DNA from: Pogostemon cablin
Taxonomy: Eukaryota > Streptophyta > Magnoliopsida > Lamiales > Lamiaceae
Length of the DNA: 64,000 nucleotides
Assembly (NCBI GenBank): GCA_023678885.1
Contig: CM042966.1
Span: 24,132,028-24,196,027 of the forward strand
Direction: 5' to 3'
Shown here one piece after another: positions 11,871 through 24,393 of the stretch. Positions within the stretch are counted from its first letter, which is position 1, and each line of letters starts with the position of its first letter. A program made the position numbers and the translations under genes. Below the pieces are notes generated by a model. It had not been told where the DNA came from and searched no databases. It worked only from the letters and a program-made list of their open reading frames with translations.

Positions 11871-12841
11871 TTCATACAGTGGACATGTTTCTGATTAGGT
11901 TAAAAAAATCTTTTTTTAGGGGTGTTACTATGAGATATAAAAAATAATGCATAATTGTTATAAACTACTTCATTCAAAAACTATTACTCACAACTACACA
12001 ATTATAGATTGTGATTCAAAAAATACCTATAATAATAACAAAATATCCCCAAATTTCTAAATTGGAAAAGGGTCTCTTACTGTATGAATCTTTGAAAATC
12101 TCACTCTGATTCCCTTCCAAATCTCTCTCTGAATCCCTTCCAAATCTCCTTCGTATTTCTTTGCTCGATCTCGTAATGTTTAATCTCTGAAAATCTTCTC
12201 CAAATCAGGGTGAATCTTCCGTAATGTTCAATCTCGTCGAAATTGAAGAAATGTAAGGCCTAGTCCTGCAATTGTGTATTTCCAATTTATGTTCCAACTT
12301 AAACCCTAATCGTGCAATTATGCCTTCTTAATTTCTATTCCATGCGTGAAATTGTGCTTTCCTAATTTCTATTTCATGTGATTCTAAGTGATTAAAATTT
12401 TCAACACCATTAGAAATTCTAATTATGCATCTCCTAATTCTGTTATGTTATTTACGATTCCAAATCAGGTTGTAACCGGTGGCCAAAATTCAAAGTGTGG
12501 TTTTTCAATTTCTCTTCCCCGTGATTCTAAAATATTAGGGTTTTAGATATCATGAAAGAGTCAGACGCCTATTGATTTGATTACATCTGATTCGATTATA
12601 TCTGAATCGATCATGAAATATTAGAAAACATGTTGCTATATTAGATTATTAATTTCAATTAAAGATCATATTGGTGTTTTGATTGTAGTGATTTGACATG
12701 TTGAATATGTCGTGAAATCTCGTTGTTCAGCAGTTGTTATTGAGCAAGTCAAAACACCCCTTTGTTAAATATGTTAAATCTGCATCGAACACAATTGCAG
12801 TAGAAGATTGCATTCTATAATCACCCGATTCTTTGGATTAT
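11869..12841. other. Left flank of element A
   Basis: From about 12070 the sequence has CTCTCTCTGAATCCC repeats and CGATC words, and looks like the 5' untranslated and first-intron region of a transcribed unit. No coding exon could be defined. It was once continuous with 52344 onwards, so it may belong with the Mutator-like pseudogene on that side. Confidence 0.35.
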
Positions 12842-13200
12842 TGATCATCGTTATTTTTACCAAGATTTTAGTATTTTTATTTGTGAATTTTTGGATGTTT
12901 TATCCGTATTCGTATAACTTTTGGTGGAGTTTCATGTTAATTAGGAGAAGTGTGATGTAGATTGATAAAGGTGTAGAAATAAGCTTAAATGTATGTAAAA
13001 CAAGTCAAAATTGGAGCAAAATGGAGTCGGGAGCTAAAACGAAGAAGGAGAACAAGGCATGCCTGTACGCGCCCCGTGTTCTGCGCACGAGTCGTGCTCG
13101 TGCATGAACACGAGTCGTGTACCAAACACGGGCCTGTAAGCTGGGGCCGTGCGCCAGCATCTGAAACACCTACTCGCCCATGCCAAGGCCGTGTGCTGCT
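12842..13200 (+). repeat. 5' LTR of A, first part
   Basis: Matches 50672-51030 of the 3' LTR. It ends at GTGTGCTGCT, where element B enters; the 3' LTR runs on uninterrupted at that point. The last 150 bp are the palindrome-rich island (CACGAGTCGTGCTCGTG). Confidence 0.9.
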
Positions 13201-14748
13201 TGATGAGCGTTTTCTCAACACACAAAATTAATACTCAAGTATAAGGATATCAATTGTAGTTTCAATAGGTGACCAAGTGATTATCGTACCCAAGAGACGG
13301 ATTATTATCAGTTTAATTATGTTCTAATTAATTAAGATTATTTTTGACAAATTGATTTGGAATTGTTACGAACTAAATAACGAAAAATTTAGATAGCAAA
13401 TTAAACAAACAAGCAATAAGGAAAATACGACTTTGATCAAGTAAGAAATTAGGTAGTTATTCGGGTCATCCAGTTTTATTTGTTAACTTCCTTTCCATGT
13501 GTTGATGTCTGACCCTGCCTTGTGGTCTATGGACGCATCACTAAACCATGCAAGTTCACTCTATAGACACAATCAAACATGCGTATGACACGTGTGAATA
13601 TCCTCGGAGCAAGAGATATAATTCACCCCCTTTCTAGGTACTATCAGTAACAATTATTTCCCATGCACTTAGTACTCTAACCCGATATGATCTCCCTTTT
13701 TAGGTACTATGAAGTTATACTCTTTATCCTACTTATTAACCCAAATAATATTCAATTAACAAGTATTCATATAAGATAGTTCTAATAAGTCTTTGGAATC
13801 CCTTCACTTAGAATTATAATATGTAATCCTGCTCAGCAGTGAACACACTCAATCAATAACTAAGATATGTATTCAGACTCTACATAACAGATAATGATGC
13901 ACAAAACGACTATGAGTATGAATTAAAAAGGCGCAATCTTATATAAAATAAACCACAAGTAGTGTTGTACTGAGGTTACACAAGGAAATTCAATTAACTC
14001 ATAAAACTTTCATAACCCTAGAACTACTGGAGCGGTTCTAGCCCATGATTGATCTAGGAACAATCATGGTTGATTGATATGATCTTACTTGACTTGCCAG
14101 ACGAACCTCTCTTCACGACTCCTTCGGATGATGGTAGGGGTTCGGTGGTAGATGGATGATGAATGATCTATGATCTCCTGCGAAGGCTCTTTTTTTATAC
14201 TTGTGGAACCTCCTTATGAGCTTAAGATGAACTTTTGCTTGAGGTATTCAAATTTGGTGAGAAAACTCCAGAATTACCATAAATAGCAGTAGCAAGAATC
14301 TGTTCGACCACACTTGGGCAAGTCGAGCAAGGCTTCCAAGTCGAGCAATGGTCGAGCAAACTCTCTGTACAAGTTTGCGCATTTTTCTTGACTTGACCAC
14401 CTCTGCTCGACCAAAGTGATGCTGGTCGAGCAACACCTCCAAGTCGAGCAACCTCTCTGTATGTTTCTGTGTACTCCACTCGACTTGGACACTTGCTCGA
14501 CCTCAATGATGGAAGTCGAACAAGGCCTTGAGGTCGAACAACCCTCCAAAAATAGCCTTGAAAATTGTGTCTTCCAATTCCGAGCCCTTTCGATCCGTTT
14601 TCCTGTACAAATACACTCAAAAAAGCTCATGTCTTCTCTGATTCGTGACTTTTCCATAAACATTCTGATTCGTCTCAATAAAAGACTTAATCGTACTCAA
14701 TTTCCACATGAATCGAAGCCCAAAATACGTGAATTTACATTTTCATCA
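13201..14748 (-). repeat. 3' LTR of B
   Basis: On the - strand, U3 holds the GTCGAG-rich island (about 14540-14283), then a TATA-type box GTATAAAAAAAG at about 14201-14190. The copy at 24508-26056 is similar throughout. Confidence 0.92.
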
Positions 14749-14784
14749 AACCCCTAAACTTATATGTTGCTCGTCCCGAGGCAA
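14749..14784 (-). promoter_or_regulatory. Polypurine tract and preceding stem-loop of B
   Basis: On the - strand, AAGTTTAGGGGTT (14761-14749) abuts the 3' LTR and would prime plus-strand DNA synthesis. Just before it, 14784-14765 can fold as GTTGCCTCG / CGAGCAAC with a GGA loop and one bulged C. Elements A and C have the same arrangement. Confidence 0.75.
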
Positions 14785-16263
14785 CGAAAATAAAAACAAA
14801 TCCAGAGAGCGTAATCACGAGATCAAGCACAACCTATTCTAACATATGTAATTATATCAATTCAAGTCATGCAATCCATCATACATTTCATTCATTAAAA
14901 CATCAATCAATCACAATACTTCTACGAGTGCTAAGTCATCTAGCTCACGGGTAAGTGTTTACTCTCTCTCTCAAGTGTAAAAGATGTACACTTTATGGTT
15001 AGTATCAACACTCAATTTCAATTCATATACTCGCGTAACCATAAGCTTGACAAGGGTCTCAAAAATCCATCCATAGCTACTTCAATACTAGGATCACAAA
15101 GGACTTGCATTAAGGTTGTAATGTTGGCTCTTTGGTAAAGGTAGGAGAATATAGATAAGTAACTAGATTACTAGTAAAGAAGTACCTTGGAGAATTGATT
15201 TTCAACAACTTCCTTCTTTTCTCCTTCGTCCTTCTCATGATCACTTAGAATACCAATTCCGGTGTTCTTCAAGTATACGGGTACCAGTTTCGGGCACTAC
15301 CCTTTCTAGCATTAGGGATACCGGTTTCAGGCACTATCCCTTGCAAGGTTTAACCACTTGTCTTTTGATTCTTATTAAACCAAGTCTCTCCTTCCTAATC
15401 TTCTTCAAAACTTCATATAACATCCATTCACCTCCACTCTTTACTATTAATGGATGTTCAAGGCTCAAAAGGTAAATGGATGTTTATCAAAGGCTTGCCA
15501 AAGAAAAAGTTTAAAAGGCTCAAAAGGGCTTCCAATGATAATCATATAATAAGGTAGGATAAATTTGGCTAAGTGACTCATTCAACAATAATGGCCTAAG
15601 ATCATTTCCTAGCATCTATCAATTATAGACTTCAAACAAGACTCCAAGTTAAGTTCTAAAATACGAGTATACAAATGACTCTCAAGAATAAACTATCATG
15701 CTTATAGCATAATTAAAAGGCACAAATCCTCACAAGGTTAATAGAATTCTAAGAACTCTTCAAAACATATAATCAACATCAATTTTCTATGAACTACAAG
15801 TAAAATAGAACATGCTCGTCATCAACAAATCAACATGCATCAAAATAAGGCACATGCATAACATGAATAATCCTCATCACTAAACAATCCAAAGCAAACA
15901 ACTTCCAAGGATCAGTCAATCATCATCACTATCAAATACATGCCACTCACACATGAATCATACACTACACCCACAATAATCAAGTCTCCACCTGTAAAGT
16001 GTAAAAGAGAATGAAGATGAGAAGAATCAGTTAAAAGACCTGACAGCTCTACTTCCCCGGAGCATTACCATCATCCTCCTCATCATCATCATCACTCCTA
16101 TCCGCTCGCCACTGATCAAATACTCTATGGAGATTACTGATATTCATATCCATCAAGCGCTCACGGTCATGCATCTACCTCAACCGACCATCCATGACAT
16201 CATATCGCGCGTTGAGTGCGGCGTAGTTAGCATTTGCAAGCACCAGCTGCCTATTCATTTTTT
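14785..16263 (-). other. 3' untranslated region of B
   Basis: No coding domain. This is the usual long spacer between extra ORF and polypurine tract in Athila-type elements. 16060-16260 is locally rich in ATCATC. Confidence 0.6.
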
Positions 16264-18087
16264 TTAGTTCGCATTCAGCGTGGCAAAGTGATCATGCATC
16301 AACCGGAACTGCTCCTGGGCTACCCAATAATCCTGCTGCGGCTGTGGCTGTGGTGGTGGCTCGAAAAACTCATGCTCAAATGGCTGCTGAGGCTGCACCG
16401 GTGGCATATCTATCCCCGGATAATCAAAAGTGGGTGGTGGCTGCAACTCTTCCTCAAAGTCAGTCAGATCTCCTATCATAACCATGTCTTCATCTAAGAT
16501 GACCCCATGAGCCCGCATATCTGCAAGGAGCCTCCAGTCTCCTCTTCCTAAGCACGTCTCCGAGATTACCTTGTGCTCCGTGGTATTCATCAATAAATTT
16601 TTATTCACCCTAACAGTAGTGAGATCAACAATCACCAACGAAAAACTGAACGTACTAGGGTTCTTACCAGGGATAAACATCCAAGTGTCGTCTATCCGCT
16701 CTATCAGTCCCATACTCACACATGATGTCAAGATCAAGTCCGGATCCCCTCGGACGGGTCTATGCCTGCTCAAATCGACTCTAAAGAACTCCGCTATCAA
16801 GGTGATGAGTCCTCCGATATTCACGCTGAAATCCATAAGTCGTGAACTTGTGAAGCTGATGAAAAAAGTATGCCGCTACATTGAAGCGAACTCCATGAAG
16901 CATGCACCATAACACGTACAACTCTCCCCTCGGAATGCAACTCCCCTCGGACCTAGCAAACAGCGTGTTACTCAGAATCCTATCCATGTATGCTAACATG
17001 GGGTTACGGATAAAAGCAACCTTGGAAGAATTCGAGTTATATTTTTCTCGCCTCCCCGTGATAGCTCTCCAGAACTCATCAGGCTTGAAATCATCACTTT
17101 TCATATCAAATACGCTCTCACAGCCAATTAACTCATTAAACTCTCGAGCCCACATCGTTCGCTCTTGTCCACCAATTTGCATATGAATACCATAAGGTAG
17201 GTATCGATCTCCACGCTCAATCCTCAGCGTGCATAGAACCTCCGCAGTGATGTGAAAATATGTCTATCTCTTCATCTCCATAAACCGAGTAATGCCCACT
17301 TGATCGACATCCAGCGAATGTCAGTGAGAATATTCATTTCCCTTATAGCATGGTCATCCTGATATCGTGTCCTCCGAATCTTTTGTGCAATTACAGCCCA
17401 AAGATCCTTCTTCTCCTCCCAATTTGAAATTTTCAGCCCATAGTCGGATGGCATATTCTTACCCATCCGTATCTTCTTGACTATCTCTCCAAGTGAAGGC
17501 GACCTAGATCCCTTCCTCTTGGATGAAGAAGCAACCTCTTTTCCTACAAAGCAATACTTCAATACATACCCAAAGAGAATAACAAGTATACCCATCTTAA
17601 GACTAGCACGAATCCTACTCAAGACTTCAAATTCATGTGCTTCAACAACTTAATCTCAAGTGTTATCAATCACAATTGCACTCCAAATCAACACTTTCAA
17701 TCAAGAATATTGATGTTCTATTAGTCTTAACAATACTCCACACAAACATACTATACATTCCACACATAATTTCACCCAAACAACACTTAAAACATGTTCA
17801 AATTCTACCCTCAATTGCACCATAACAACACCTAAATCAATGAGCTCATATGTATACTTCGAAAATAAACTCAAGCCCATGCTTAATACATTATTAATTT
17901 CACCAAAATTTCACAATTCAACGTAGAACAATTCATGAAAATTTCGAATGCAATTTTGAATAAGAACTAGAACAATTCAACAATCAAATCCAACCCAAAC
18001 TAAATTGAATCCACTCACCTAATCTTGAATAAGCATAAGCAACACTTGAGAATAAAAAGTGAGAGGAGTCATACCTTTGCTGGACAT
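16264..18087 (-). pseudogene. Athila ORF-1-like extra ORF of B, spliced
   Basis: Exon 1 is 18087-18075 (ATG TCC AGC AAA G). The intron is 18074-17544, starting GTATGA and ending TTTGTAG, 531 nt. Exon 2 starts at 17543 and continues in frame with GKEVASSSKRKG. The low-complexity, basic Ser/Lys start fits this family. Exon 2 then has WEEKKDLW, a frameshift near 17320-17300 and a stop before 17182. Conserved-looking parts follow: FNELIG, FWRAITG, IRNPMLAYMDRILSNTLFAR, GELYVLWCMLHG. After another frameshift near 16830-16790 comes a Pro/Gln-rich C-terminus ending at 16264. The family (Athila ORF-1) sits downstream of integrase in these elements, where envelope-like genes lie in retroviruses; its function is unknown. 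The splice model is my inference from the sequence. Confidence 0.7.
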
Positions 18088-18291
18088 GGTGCGAGTGTGG
18101 TGAAAATGACAAATACCTCAAAGAGTCGAGTGAAAATCCTAAATCGGACTTGCAAACCCTCGAATTCGGATGTGGAAGTGTGTGGAAAGATAGATTTAGG
18201 TGTAGAAAAGAATTTGGGAGGAAGGACTTACGGTTATGGATTGTTGCTCGAGAAAGGGTGACGGGAGTATGTCGAACGGAATGAAGATTTA

Positions 18292-18305
18292 CCTCTTTAA
18301 AATTG
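18292..18305 (-). promoter_or_regulatory. Conserved 14-mer upstream of the extra ORF (B)
   Basis: On the - strand it reads CAATTTTAAAGAGG, directly after the palindromic island and ~205 bp before the exon 1 ATG. Element A has CAATTTTAAAAAGG at 45703-45716 in the same setting. It could be a TATA-like core of an internal promoter; this is inference. Confidence 0.4.
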
Positions 18306-18309
18306 TTCC

Positions 18310-18610
18310 GGACCCCACTCGACCTCAGACCGACTTGCGTGTTGAAATCGAGCAAGGGTTTTAAGTCGAGCAAACTAGATCTGCCTTTGAAATTGGCCTA
18401 GCTCGACTTGCATAAACTGATCCAACGGGTGCTGGAAGTAGAGCAACATGCCTAGTCGGGCCCCCTGTTCTCCTCTGTTCAGTTCGATTTCCACTTGACT
18501 TCAAAGTTCTGGTCGAACAATATTGGTTTAGTCGAGCAAACTCTCTGTATGTTTTGTACATTTTGCTCGACCACTGCTCGACTTAGAGACTTGGTCGAGC
18601 AACACAGTCG
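18310..18610 (-). repeat. GTCGAG palindromic island between pol and extra ORF (B)
   Basis: Repeated half-sites GTCGAGCAA and TTGCTCGAC occur about ten times. The same words fill the U3 of both B LTRs and the gag-protease linker. No continuous coding frame fits; the integrase frame ends at its right border (about 18610). Confidence 0.75.
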
Positions 18611-19710
18611 AATGCTTGTAATGCTTCAATCGATGCCCATTCTCCGCGATAATGTCCCCATCTTTGTCTATAAGCTCAAAACTCCCCCCTCCACAGGCTC
18701 TATGGATAATGAACGGCCCGTCCACTTCGATTTTAATTTCTCTGCGAAGAGCTTCAAACGAGAGTTAAAGAGTAGTACCTCATCACCTTACTTGAACTCC
18801 TTGTATGAGATCTTTGAATCATGCCATTTCTTCATTCTTTCCTTAAAGATCTCTGAGTTCTTGTAAGCTCGATTCCTGAGCTCATCCAATTGATTGATAT
18901 GAGTCATCCTCAACTCTTTTTGATCCTTTAAAGACAAGTTCAAACTCCTCAATGCCCAAAAAGCTCGGTGCTGAATCTCTACGGGTAAGTGGCACGGCTT
19001 CCCATAGACAATTTGATATGGTGACATATCTAACACCGCCTTATAAGCAGTTCGGAACCCCCACAAAATATCATTGAGCTTCATAGCCCAATTCTTCATA
19101 TTGGTTCCGACCACCTTCTCCAAAATTTATCACTTGTCGGTTGGAAACTTCAGCTTGCTCATTCGCTTGAGGGTGATAGGGTGTAGTGACCCTATGTTTG
19201 ACACCATAATCCTTAAGCACCTTTTCTAGAACTTTATTGACAAAATGAGTACGTCCATCGCTATCTAGTGCTCTAGGAACTCCATAGCTGGCAAAGATAT
19301 GTTTCTTTAAGAAAGACAACACAGTCCTTGAATCATTAACGCGAGTGGGAATGACTTCCACCCACTTTGAAACATAATCCACTGCTAAAAGGATGTAGAG
19401 AAACCCATTAGATAGGAGAAAAGGCCCCATAAAATCGATCCCCCATACATCGAAGATCTCAACAACAATGCTTGGCTGAAGTGGCATCTCATCTCTCCTA
19501 CTTATGGTCCCTATCCTTTGACATCTATCGCATAATGCCACATAGGTTTCACAATCTTTAAACAAAGTAGACAAATGCAGAGCAGATTGAAGTACCTTTG
19601 CTGCCGTCTTTTGAGCAACGAAGTGCCCCCCGTTAGGTTGTGCATGGAAAAAATCAAGAACACTCTCTATCTCCATCTCGGGCACACACCTACGGACTAT
19701 GATATCAGTT
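18611..19710 (-). pseudogene. Integrase of B
   Basis: From the N-terminal side: a zinc-finger HHCC (GGHFVAQKTA, CDRCQRIG), then the core with GIDFMGPF, LDSDGRTHF and QAEVSN, which supply the two Asp and the Glu of the DDE triad. All three catalytic residues remain. A frameshift at about 19120-19075 separates the core from the downstream half (MSPYQIVYGKPCHLPVE). The C-terminal part is at 18730-18611 (GGGSFELIDKDGD, NGHRLKHY). Compared with A, about 90 nt between RNase H and the finger are missing near 19700-19740. It would have joined the cDNA of the element to chromosomal DNA. Confidence 0.85.
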
Positions 19711-19730
19711 GAGATTTCTTGGAATTTCTC

Positions 19731-21362
19731 CTACGACAATGTGATTAACATAATCGCATACCATGGATCCATCCCTTGGGCAGCCACCACACATGCTCTT
19801 TCCGCTCCTTCAACTAACACCATCATGATCTTCTCATCAGTGAACATCTCTTCCATGTAATCAAAAGAATCATCACAGTGCTCCCTAGTCTCTAACCTCG
19901 ATAGGTGATCTGCCAAAACATTCTCCATATCTTTCTTATCTCGGATCTCCATATCGAACTCCTGCAGAAGAAGGATCCATCTAATAATCCTTGGCTTCGT
20001 TTTCTTCTTCTCCATTAAGTACCGGACCGCAGAGTGATCCGTGTACACTATAGTCTTCATGCCAACCAAATACTATCGACACTTGTTGAATGCATACACC
20101 ACATCCAAAACTCTTTTTCAGTCACCATGTAGTTCTTTTGTGCAGCATCAAAAGTCTTACTCGCATAGTAAATGACGCAGAACTTCTTATCTCTCAACTG
20201 CCCAAGCACCACTCCAAGTGCTAAGTCACTTGCATCACACAACAGCTGAGTCCAATCCAGTATGATCAAGATAGGTGCAGTAATAAGTGTCTCTTTCAAA
20301 ACCTGAAAAGCTATTAAACATTCTTCATCAAAAACAAAACGAACATCCTTTTCAAGTAAATAAGACAAGGGCTTGGAGTATTTCGAGAAGTCTTTTATGA
20401 ATCTTCTATAAAAATCGGCGTGTCCAAGGAAGGACCGCACTCCCTTTTCATTAGTAGGTGGTGGAAGCTTCTCAATTGCCACCAACTTTGCTCTATCCAC
20501 ATGCAATCCTTTGGCCGAAACATGATGCCCAAGAACAATCTCATCTCTTACCATGAAGTGGCACTTCTCCAATTCAAAACAAGATTAGTTTCTTGGCATC
20601 TCTTCAAAATAGTAGCAAGGTTAGATAAACAAATATCAAAAGAGGAACCAAATATAGAAAAATCATCCATAAACACCTCCATGATCTTTTCTATCAACCC
20701 ATCAAATATGGTCATCATGCAACGCTAAAATGTAGCAGGTGCATTACACAAACCAAAAGACATCTTTCTAAAGGCAAAAGTTCCATAAGGGTAAGTAAAA
20801 GTGCTCTTTTCTTGATCTTCGGGTGCAATCATAATCTGATTATAACCCGAGTACCCATCCAAGAAACAATAAAACTCATACCCTGCAAGACGATCAAGCA
20901 TTTGATCTATGAAAGGAAGGGGAAAATGGTCTTTGCATGTATTTTCATTTAGTTTCCTGTAATCCATACACACACGCCATCCCGTAGGAATCTTAGTGGC
21001 TAATGTCTCACCATCCTCGGCTTTCACAATAGTCATGCCCCCCTTCTTAGCTACTACATGCAATGGGCTCACATGGGGACTATCAATAATGGGATATATA
21101 ATACCTGAATCGAGCCACATTAGAATTTGCTTCCTAATCACTTCTTAGATAGTGGGATTCACCCTCCGCTGATTTTGAATGCTACTCTTGGCCACATCTA
21201 ACAATCTTATCCGATGCATGTAATATGAAGGACTAATACCCTTTAAATCATCAAGAGACCAACTAATCGCAGACTTATACTTCCTAAGCACATCTAATAA
21301 TTCCTCAAGTTGATCATCATCAAGTAAAGAAGATACAATTACCAGATATTTTCCATTGTCCC
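19731..21362 (-). pseudogene. Reverse transcriptase and RNase H of B
   Basis: Motifs in order: SPLHVVAKKGGMTIV, GWRVCMDYRKLN, FLDGYSGYNQI (motif A Asp), FGLCNAPATF, then VFMDDFS at about 20673-20655 (the catalytic YxDD-type motif, intact), KGVRSFLGHADFYRRFI, and an RNase H with CDASDLALGVVLGQ, YTDHSAVRYLM and ADHLSRLE. Breaks: a stop where PATFQ should continue (about 20728, CAR to TAG), a 1-bp loss just before EKCHFMV (about 20570), a frameshift after EKEF (about 20100-20070), and another near 21360-21140. Motif order and PTSEKGVRSFLG-like wording are standard for Gypsy elements of the Athila/Tat lineage. Confidence 0.88.
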
Positions 21363-22480
21363 CTAGGCATACTTCAAGTGCTCTGGTAGCGGTTTCAACT
21401 CCTCTTTCTTCTCTTCATGAGGTGTGTTCTCTCTATCCAATGGTAGGTACTTCCTAGTCCACTTAATCTCTTCAACCTTTGTCCTCTCCGATTGATACCT
21501 GTCATCACTCAAAGCAAGCAAGTTTTCAAGAAAATCAATACAAACCTCATTGGAGAGTTCATCTAGCTCCGTAGTAGGAAAAGTAAGAGACTCCATCAAG
21601 CATGTCTCAAGAGGATCCCTAGAAAGAATCAGAGACATGTCTTAATTAACAATCTCCTCCACCACATCAATGTTGTTACACTGCGTCTCCATCAGTATCT
21701 TCATTGCTTTGTCAAGATTGAATAAGACCTCTTCTTTATCCATCCGCAGCCGCAACTCACACTTCTGCACATCTATCATAGCTCCAACAGTTGCAAGAAA
21801 TGGTCTCCCTAAGATCAAGGGGATATTATCCTTGCCATCTTCCATCTCAAGCACAAGAAAGTCCACCGGAAAGACAAGCTTCTCCACTTTGACAAGAACA
21901 TCTTCAATCACACCTTTCGGAAAGGTCATAGACCTATCCTCTAGTTGTAGAGCCACCGATTGGGAGTTAACTTCTCCAAACCAAGCCTTCTAAAGATAGA
22001 CAATGGCATCAAATTGATACTTGCCCTAAGATCGCACAAGCTCGTCGTGCCGGCCCCCTTCCAATTTCACATAAGATAGTGAAGCTTCTCGGATCTTTCA
22101 ACTTAGCTGGCAGCTTCCTTTATATGATTGAGCTGCAATTCTCCAACAGGTTCACTGTTTCAACTCCGTTCAAGCTTCTCTTCTTCAAAAGTATATCCTT
22201 CAGAAAACAGGCATAATACGGCATCTCCAAGATTACTTCAGAGAAAGGAATGTTCAAACTTATCTTGTTTATGATGTTTGAAAACCTCTTGAACTTTTCT
22301 TCCAATCCCTTTTTGACAAGATTAAAAGGAAACGGTGGGGGTATCTTTGTTTTGGGAATCCCCCATTCATCACGTTCAACCTTCTCTGCTTTATCCTTTT
22401 TGGCTCTCAATCACTTGGTTCTTTCCCACTTCTTTTCTACTACTGTAACCTCATTGTTCGGCCCTTGAGATGGTACTAAG
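21363..22480 (-). pseudogene. Protease region of B
   Basis: After the linker, IPPPFPFNLVKKGLEEKF, LNIPFSEVILEMPYYACFLK and KDILLKKRSL lead into an aspartic protease reading CDLRASINLMPLSIF, GVIEDVLVKVEKLVFPVDF and LILGRPFLAT. The active-site motif is normally D-L-G-A-S. Here Gly is Arg (GGG to AGG) at about 22035-22030, which should abolish activity; the catalytic Asp is kept. There are frameshifts between 22120 and 21960. The part at 21638-21363 is the protease-RT linker. Confidence 0.8.
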
Positions 22481-22499
22481 TTGTTCTGATCAATAGGTG

Positions 22500-22910
22500 T
22501 AGCATTCGATTATCGAATCGAGTGGGAAAAGGGACTGCTCGACCTTTGCCTGACTTGGGTAAGCTGGTCAAGAAACTTGTCCTTGGTCGAATGGCTTAGG
22601 TGATCGCGACCTATGCTCCTTCGTGTATTGCTAGACTTTTTCTCGACTTAGGTGGTCTGGTCAAGCAACCTGGTCCAAGTCGAGCAAACCTCTTGATCGA
22701 GAGCTACCTGTGGCCAGATACTGCTCGACTTCTGCTCGACCTGGATGATGAAGTCGAGCGAAAAGGTGTTGGTCGAGCGGCAAACCTGAATACAGAGAGT
22801 CGTGATTCTATTTTTCTGGAGCTTGTTCGACTTCTGCTCGACCAGAAGGTCTGGTTGAGCAACTCCAGTCTGGTCGAGCAACTCCTCTGCTTCGTTTCGT
22901 TTCACTCGCT
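22500..22910 (-). repeat. GTCGAG island in the gag-protease linker (B)
   Basis: Dense GTCGAGCAA and CTCGAC half-sites, as in the U3 and at 18310-18610. It begins right after the conserved ITLRSGTQYEG end of gag. The gag frame enters it for about 25 codons before a stop, so it may once have coded for a repetitive linker. Confidence 0.7.
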
Positions 22911-24393
22911 GGCATCATCAGACCTTCATACTGCGTTCCCGATCTCAATGTGATGGCATGATAAGACTTTAGATTCTCAATACTTTTAGATGGAAACTTC
23001 CCATTCTCAATAGTTTAAGTCAACTTGTTCACGTTTCCTGCCATCTCCACCTTCAACAATGTAAGGTCTTTCACTTGTTTAGACAAACCTCATGATTAGC
23101 ATCAATCTTTTTTTCTAACTTGGCCTCAAGACGATCCACTCTTGCATCGTTTCTCGCCATGTACCTGTTCACCGTATCCTCGAAACCCGGCTTCTCTTCT
23201 TCAACTTTAGCACCCAGATCAACACCAATAGGAGGTTGCACCACATTATTCGGATTACTCCATGAAAACTCTGACCTCCTTGGCTGTTGGTAATTACCCG
23301 GGGGACCACGATTGTTATAATTCCTCTGATAATTCCAGTTTCCTTGATTTGGGTACCTAGTTCCCTGAATACTTTGACCCATGGCGTAATTAGCCTCCTC
23401 AATCTCCTCTTGGCTAGCTCATTCGTAGCCACCATTCTGCTGCATCATTGGTACTCTCTATTGCTAATATTTGCAAAGCTAGAGACGATCTCATCCTCTC
23501 ATCCCGACTTCACCATAGTATGCTCAACTTGTGCTACTTTACCAAGGACACTCTTGAATTCATCGAAATATCCTCGAAAAGCTTATCGGCCTCAATGGGT
23601 GACTTCGTAAGCAATGCTCCATTAGAAGAAACATCAAGTAAAACATGAGAATAGCAATCCAACCCATTATAGAAAATACTGATATATTGTGCTTTAGATA
23701 GCCCATGCTATGGACACTTACGAAGCATGTCCTTGAATCAGTCCCAAGCTTCGTTAAACTTCTCATTACCATGGATAGCAAAATGATTGATTTCCTGCTT
23801 CATCTTAAACACCTTTGAAGGTGGCATGTATTGCTCTAAGAATTTCACTTTCAATTTCTCCCAGGTATCACATTCAGCAGCATCAAGATTATCGTACCAA
23901 TCTCTCGCCTTTTCATTCAGCGAGAACTTAAACAAGATTATCTTCCTCGCATCTTCATGAGCTCCTGCATCTTTTTGTGTGCTTGCATACCCAAGGAACT
24001 TATTTAGATGTTGCTGAGGATCTTCAAAGGTTCACCCAGAGAAGGGACTCCTTTCAATCATGGTGATAAGAGAAGGGTGTAAACCAAAATCGGTTATGGT
24101 CCATCTTGCTCCTAACAACCCCACATTGCCTCCTCCGTTATTCTTAAAAACTTCACAGATGGAAAGTGTATCCAGATTCGCTGCCATGTTGACTGCCTCT
24201 ACCTCCAAATGAACTTCGGTTGTAGCTTCAATCGTTTGCGAATTCAGCACTTCAACTTCAACTCCTAAATCAAGAGCCTCGGTTGGATCTACGTTTTTAT
24301 TCTTATTATTCTTCTTCTTCTTTTTCTTCCTCGACTATGCTCCATCTCTAGATTATAAGGCTCTAATTCACCTGTTTTAGATCTCGTGAGCAT
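22911..24393 (-). pseudogene. gag of B
   Basis: It begins at ATG 24393 (MLTRSKTGELEPYNLE), four bases after a splice-acceptor-like TTTTTCTTAG. A frameshift in a poly-Lys stretch follows at about 24345. Then come MAANLDTLSICEVF, a stop near 24030, and the capsid block KARDWYDNL, TWEKLKVKFLEQYMPPSK, the usual core of LTR-retrotransposon gag (capsid). Stops at about 23738 and 23707. The C-terminal half has NQGNWNYQRNYNNRGPPGNYQ and ends in HAITLRSGTQYEG. No CCHC knuckle is seen. Confidence 0.82.

Noticed and set aside
12985..13231. Three overlapping open frames in the LTR of A (also 50815-51081)
   Set aside because: The palindromic, GC-richer island is stop-poor by composition on both strands. 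It is LTR sequence, not a gene.
14222..14757. Open frames in the LTR of B, both strands
   Set aside because: The GTCGAG array is stop-poor. The frames are not shared intact by the other LTR (25557-26128).
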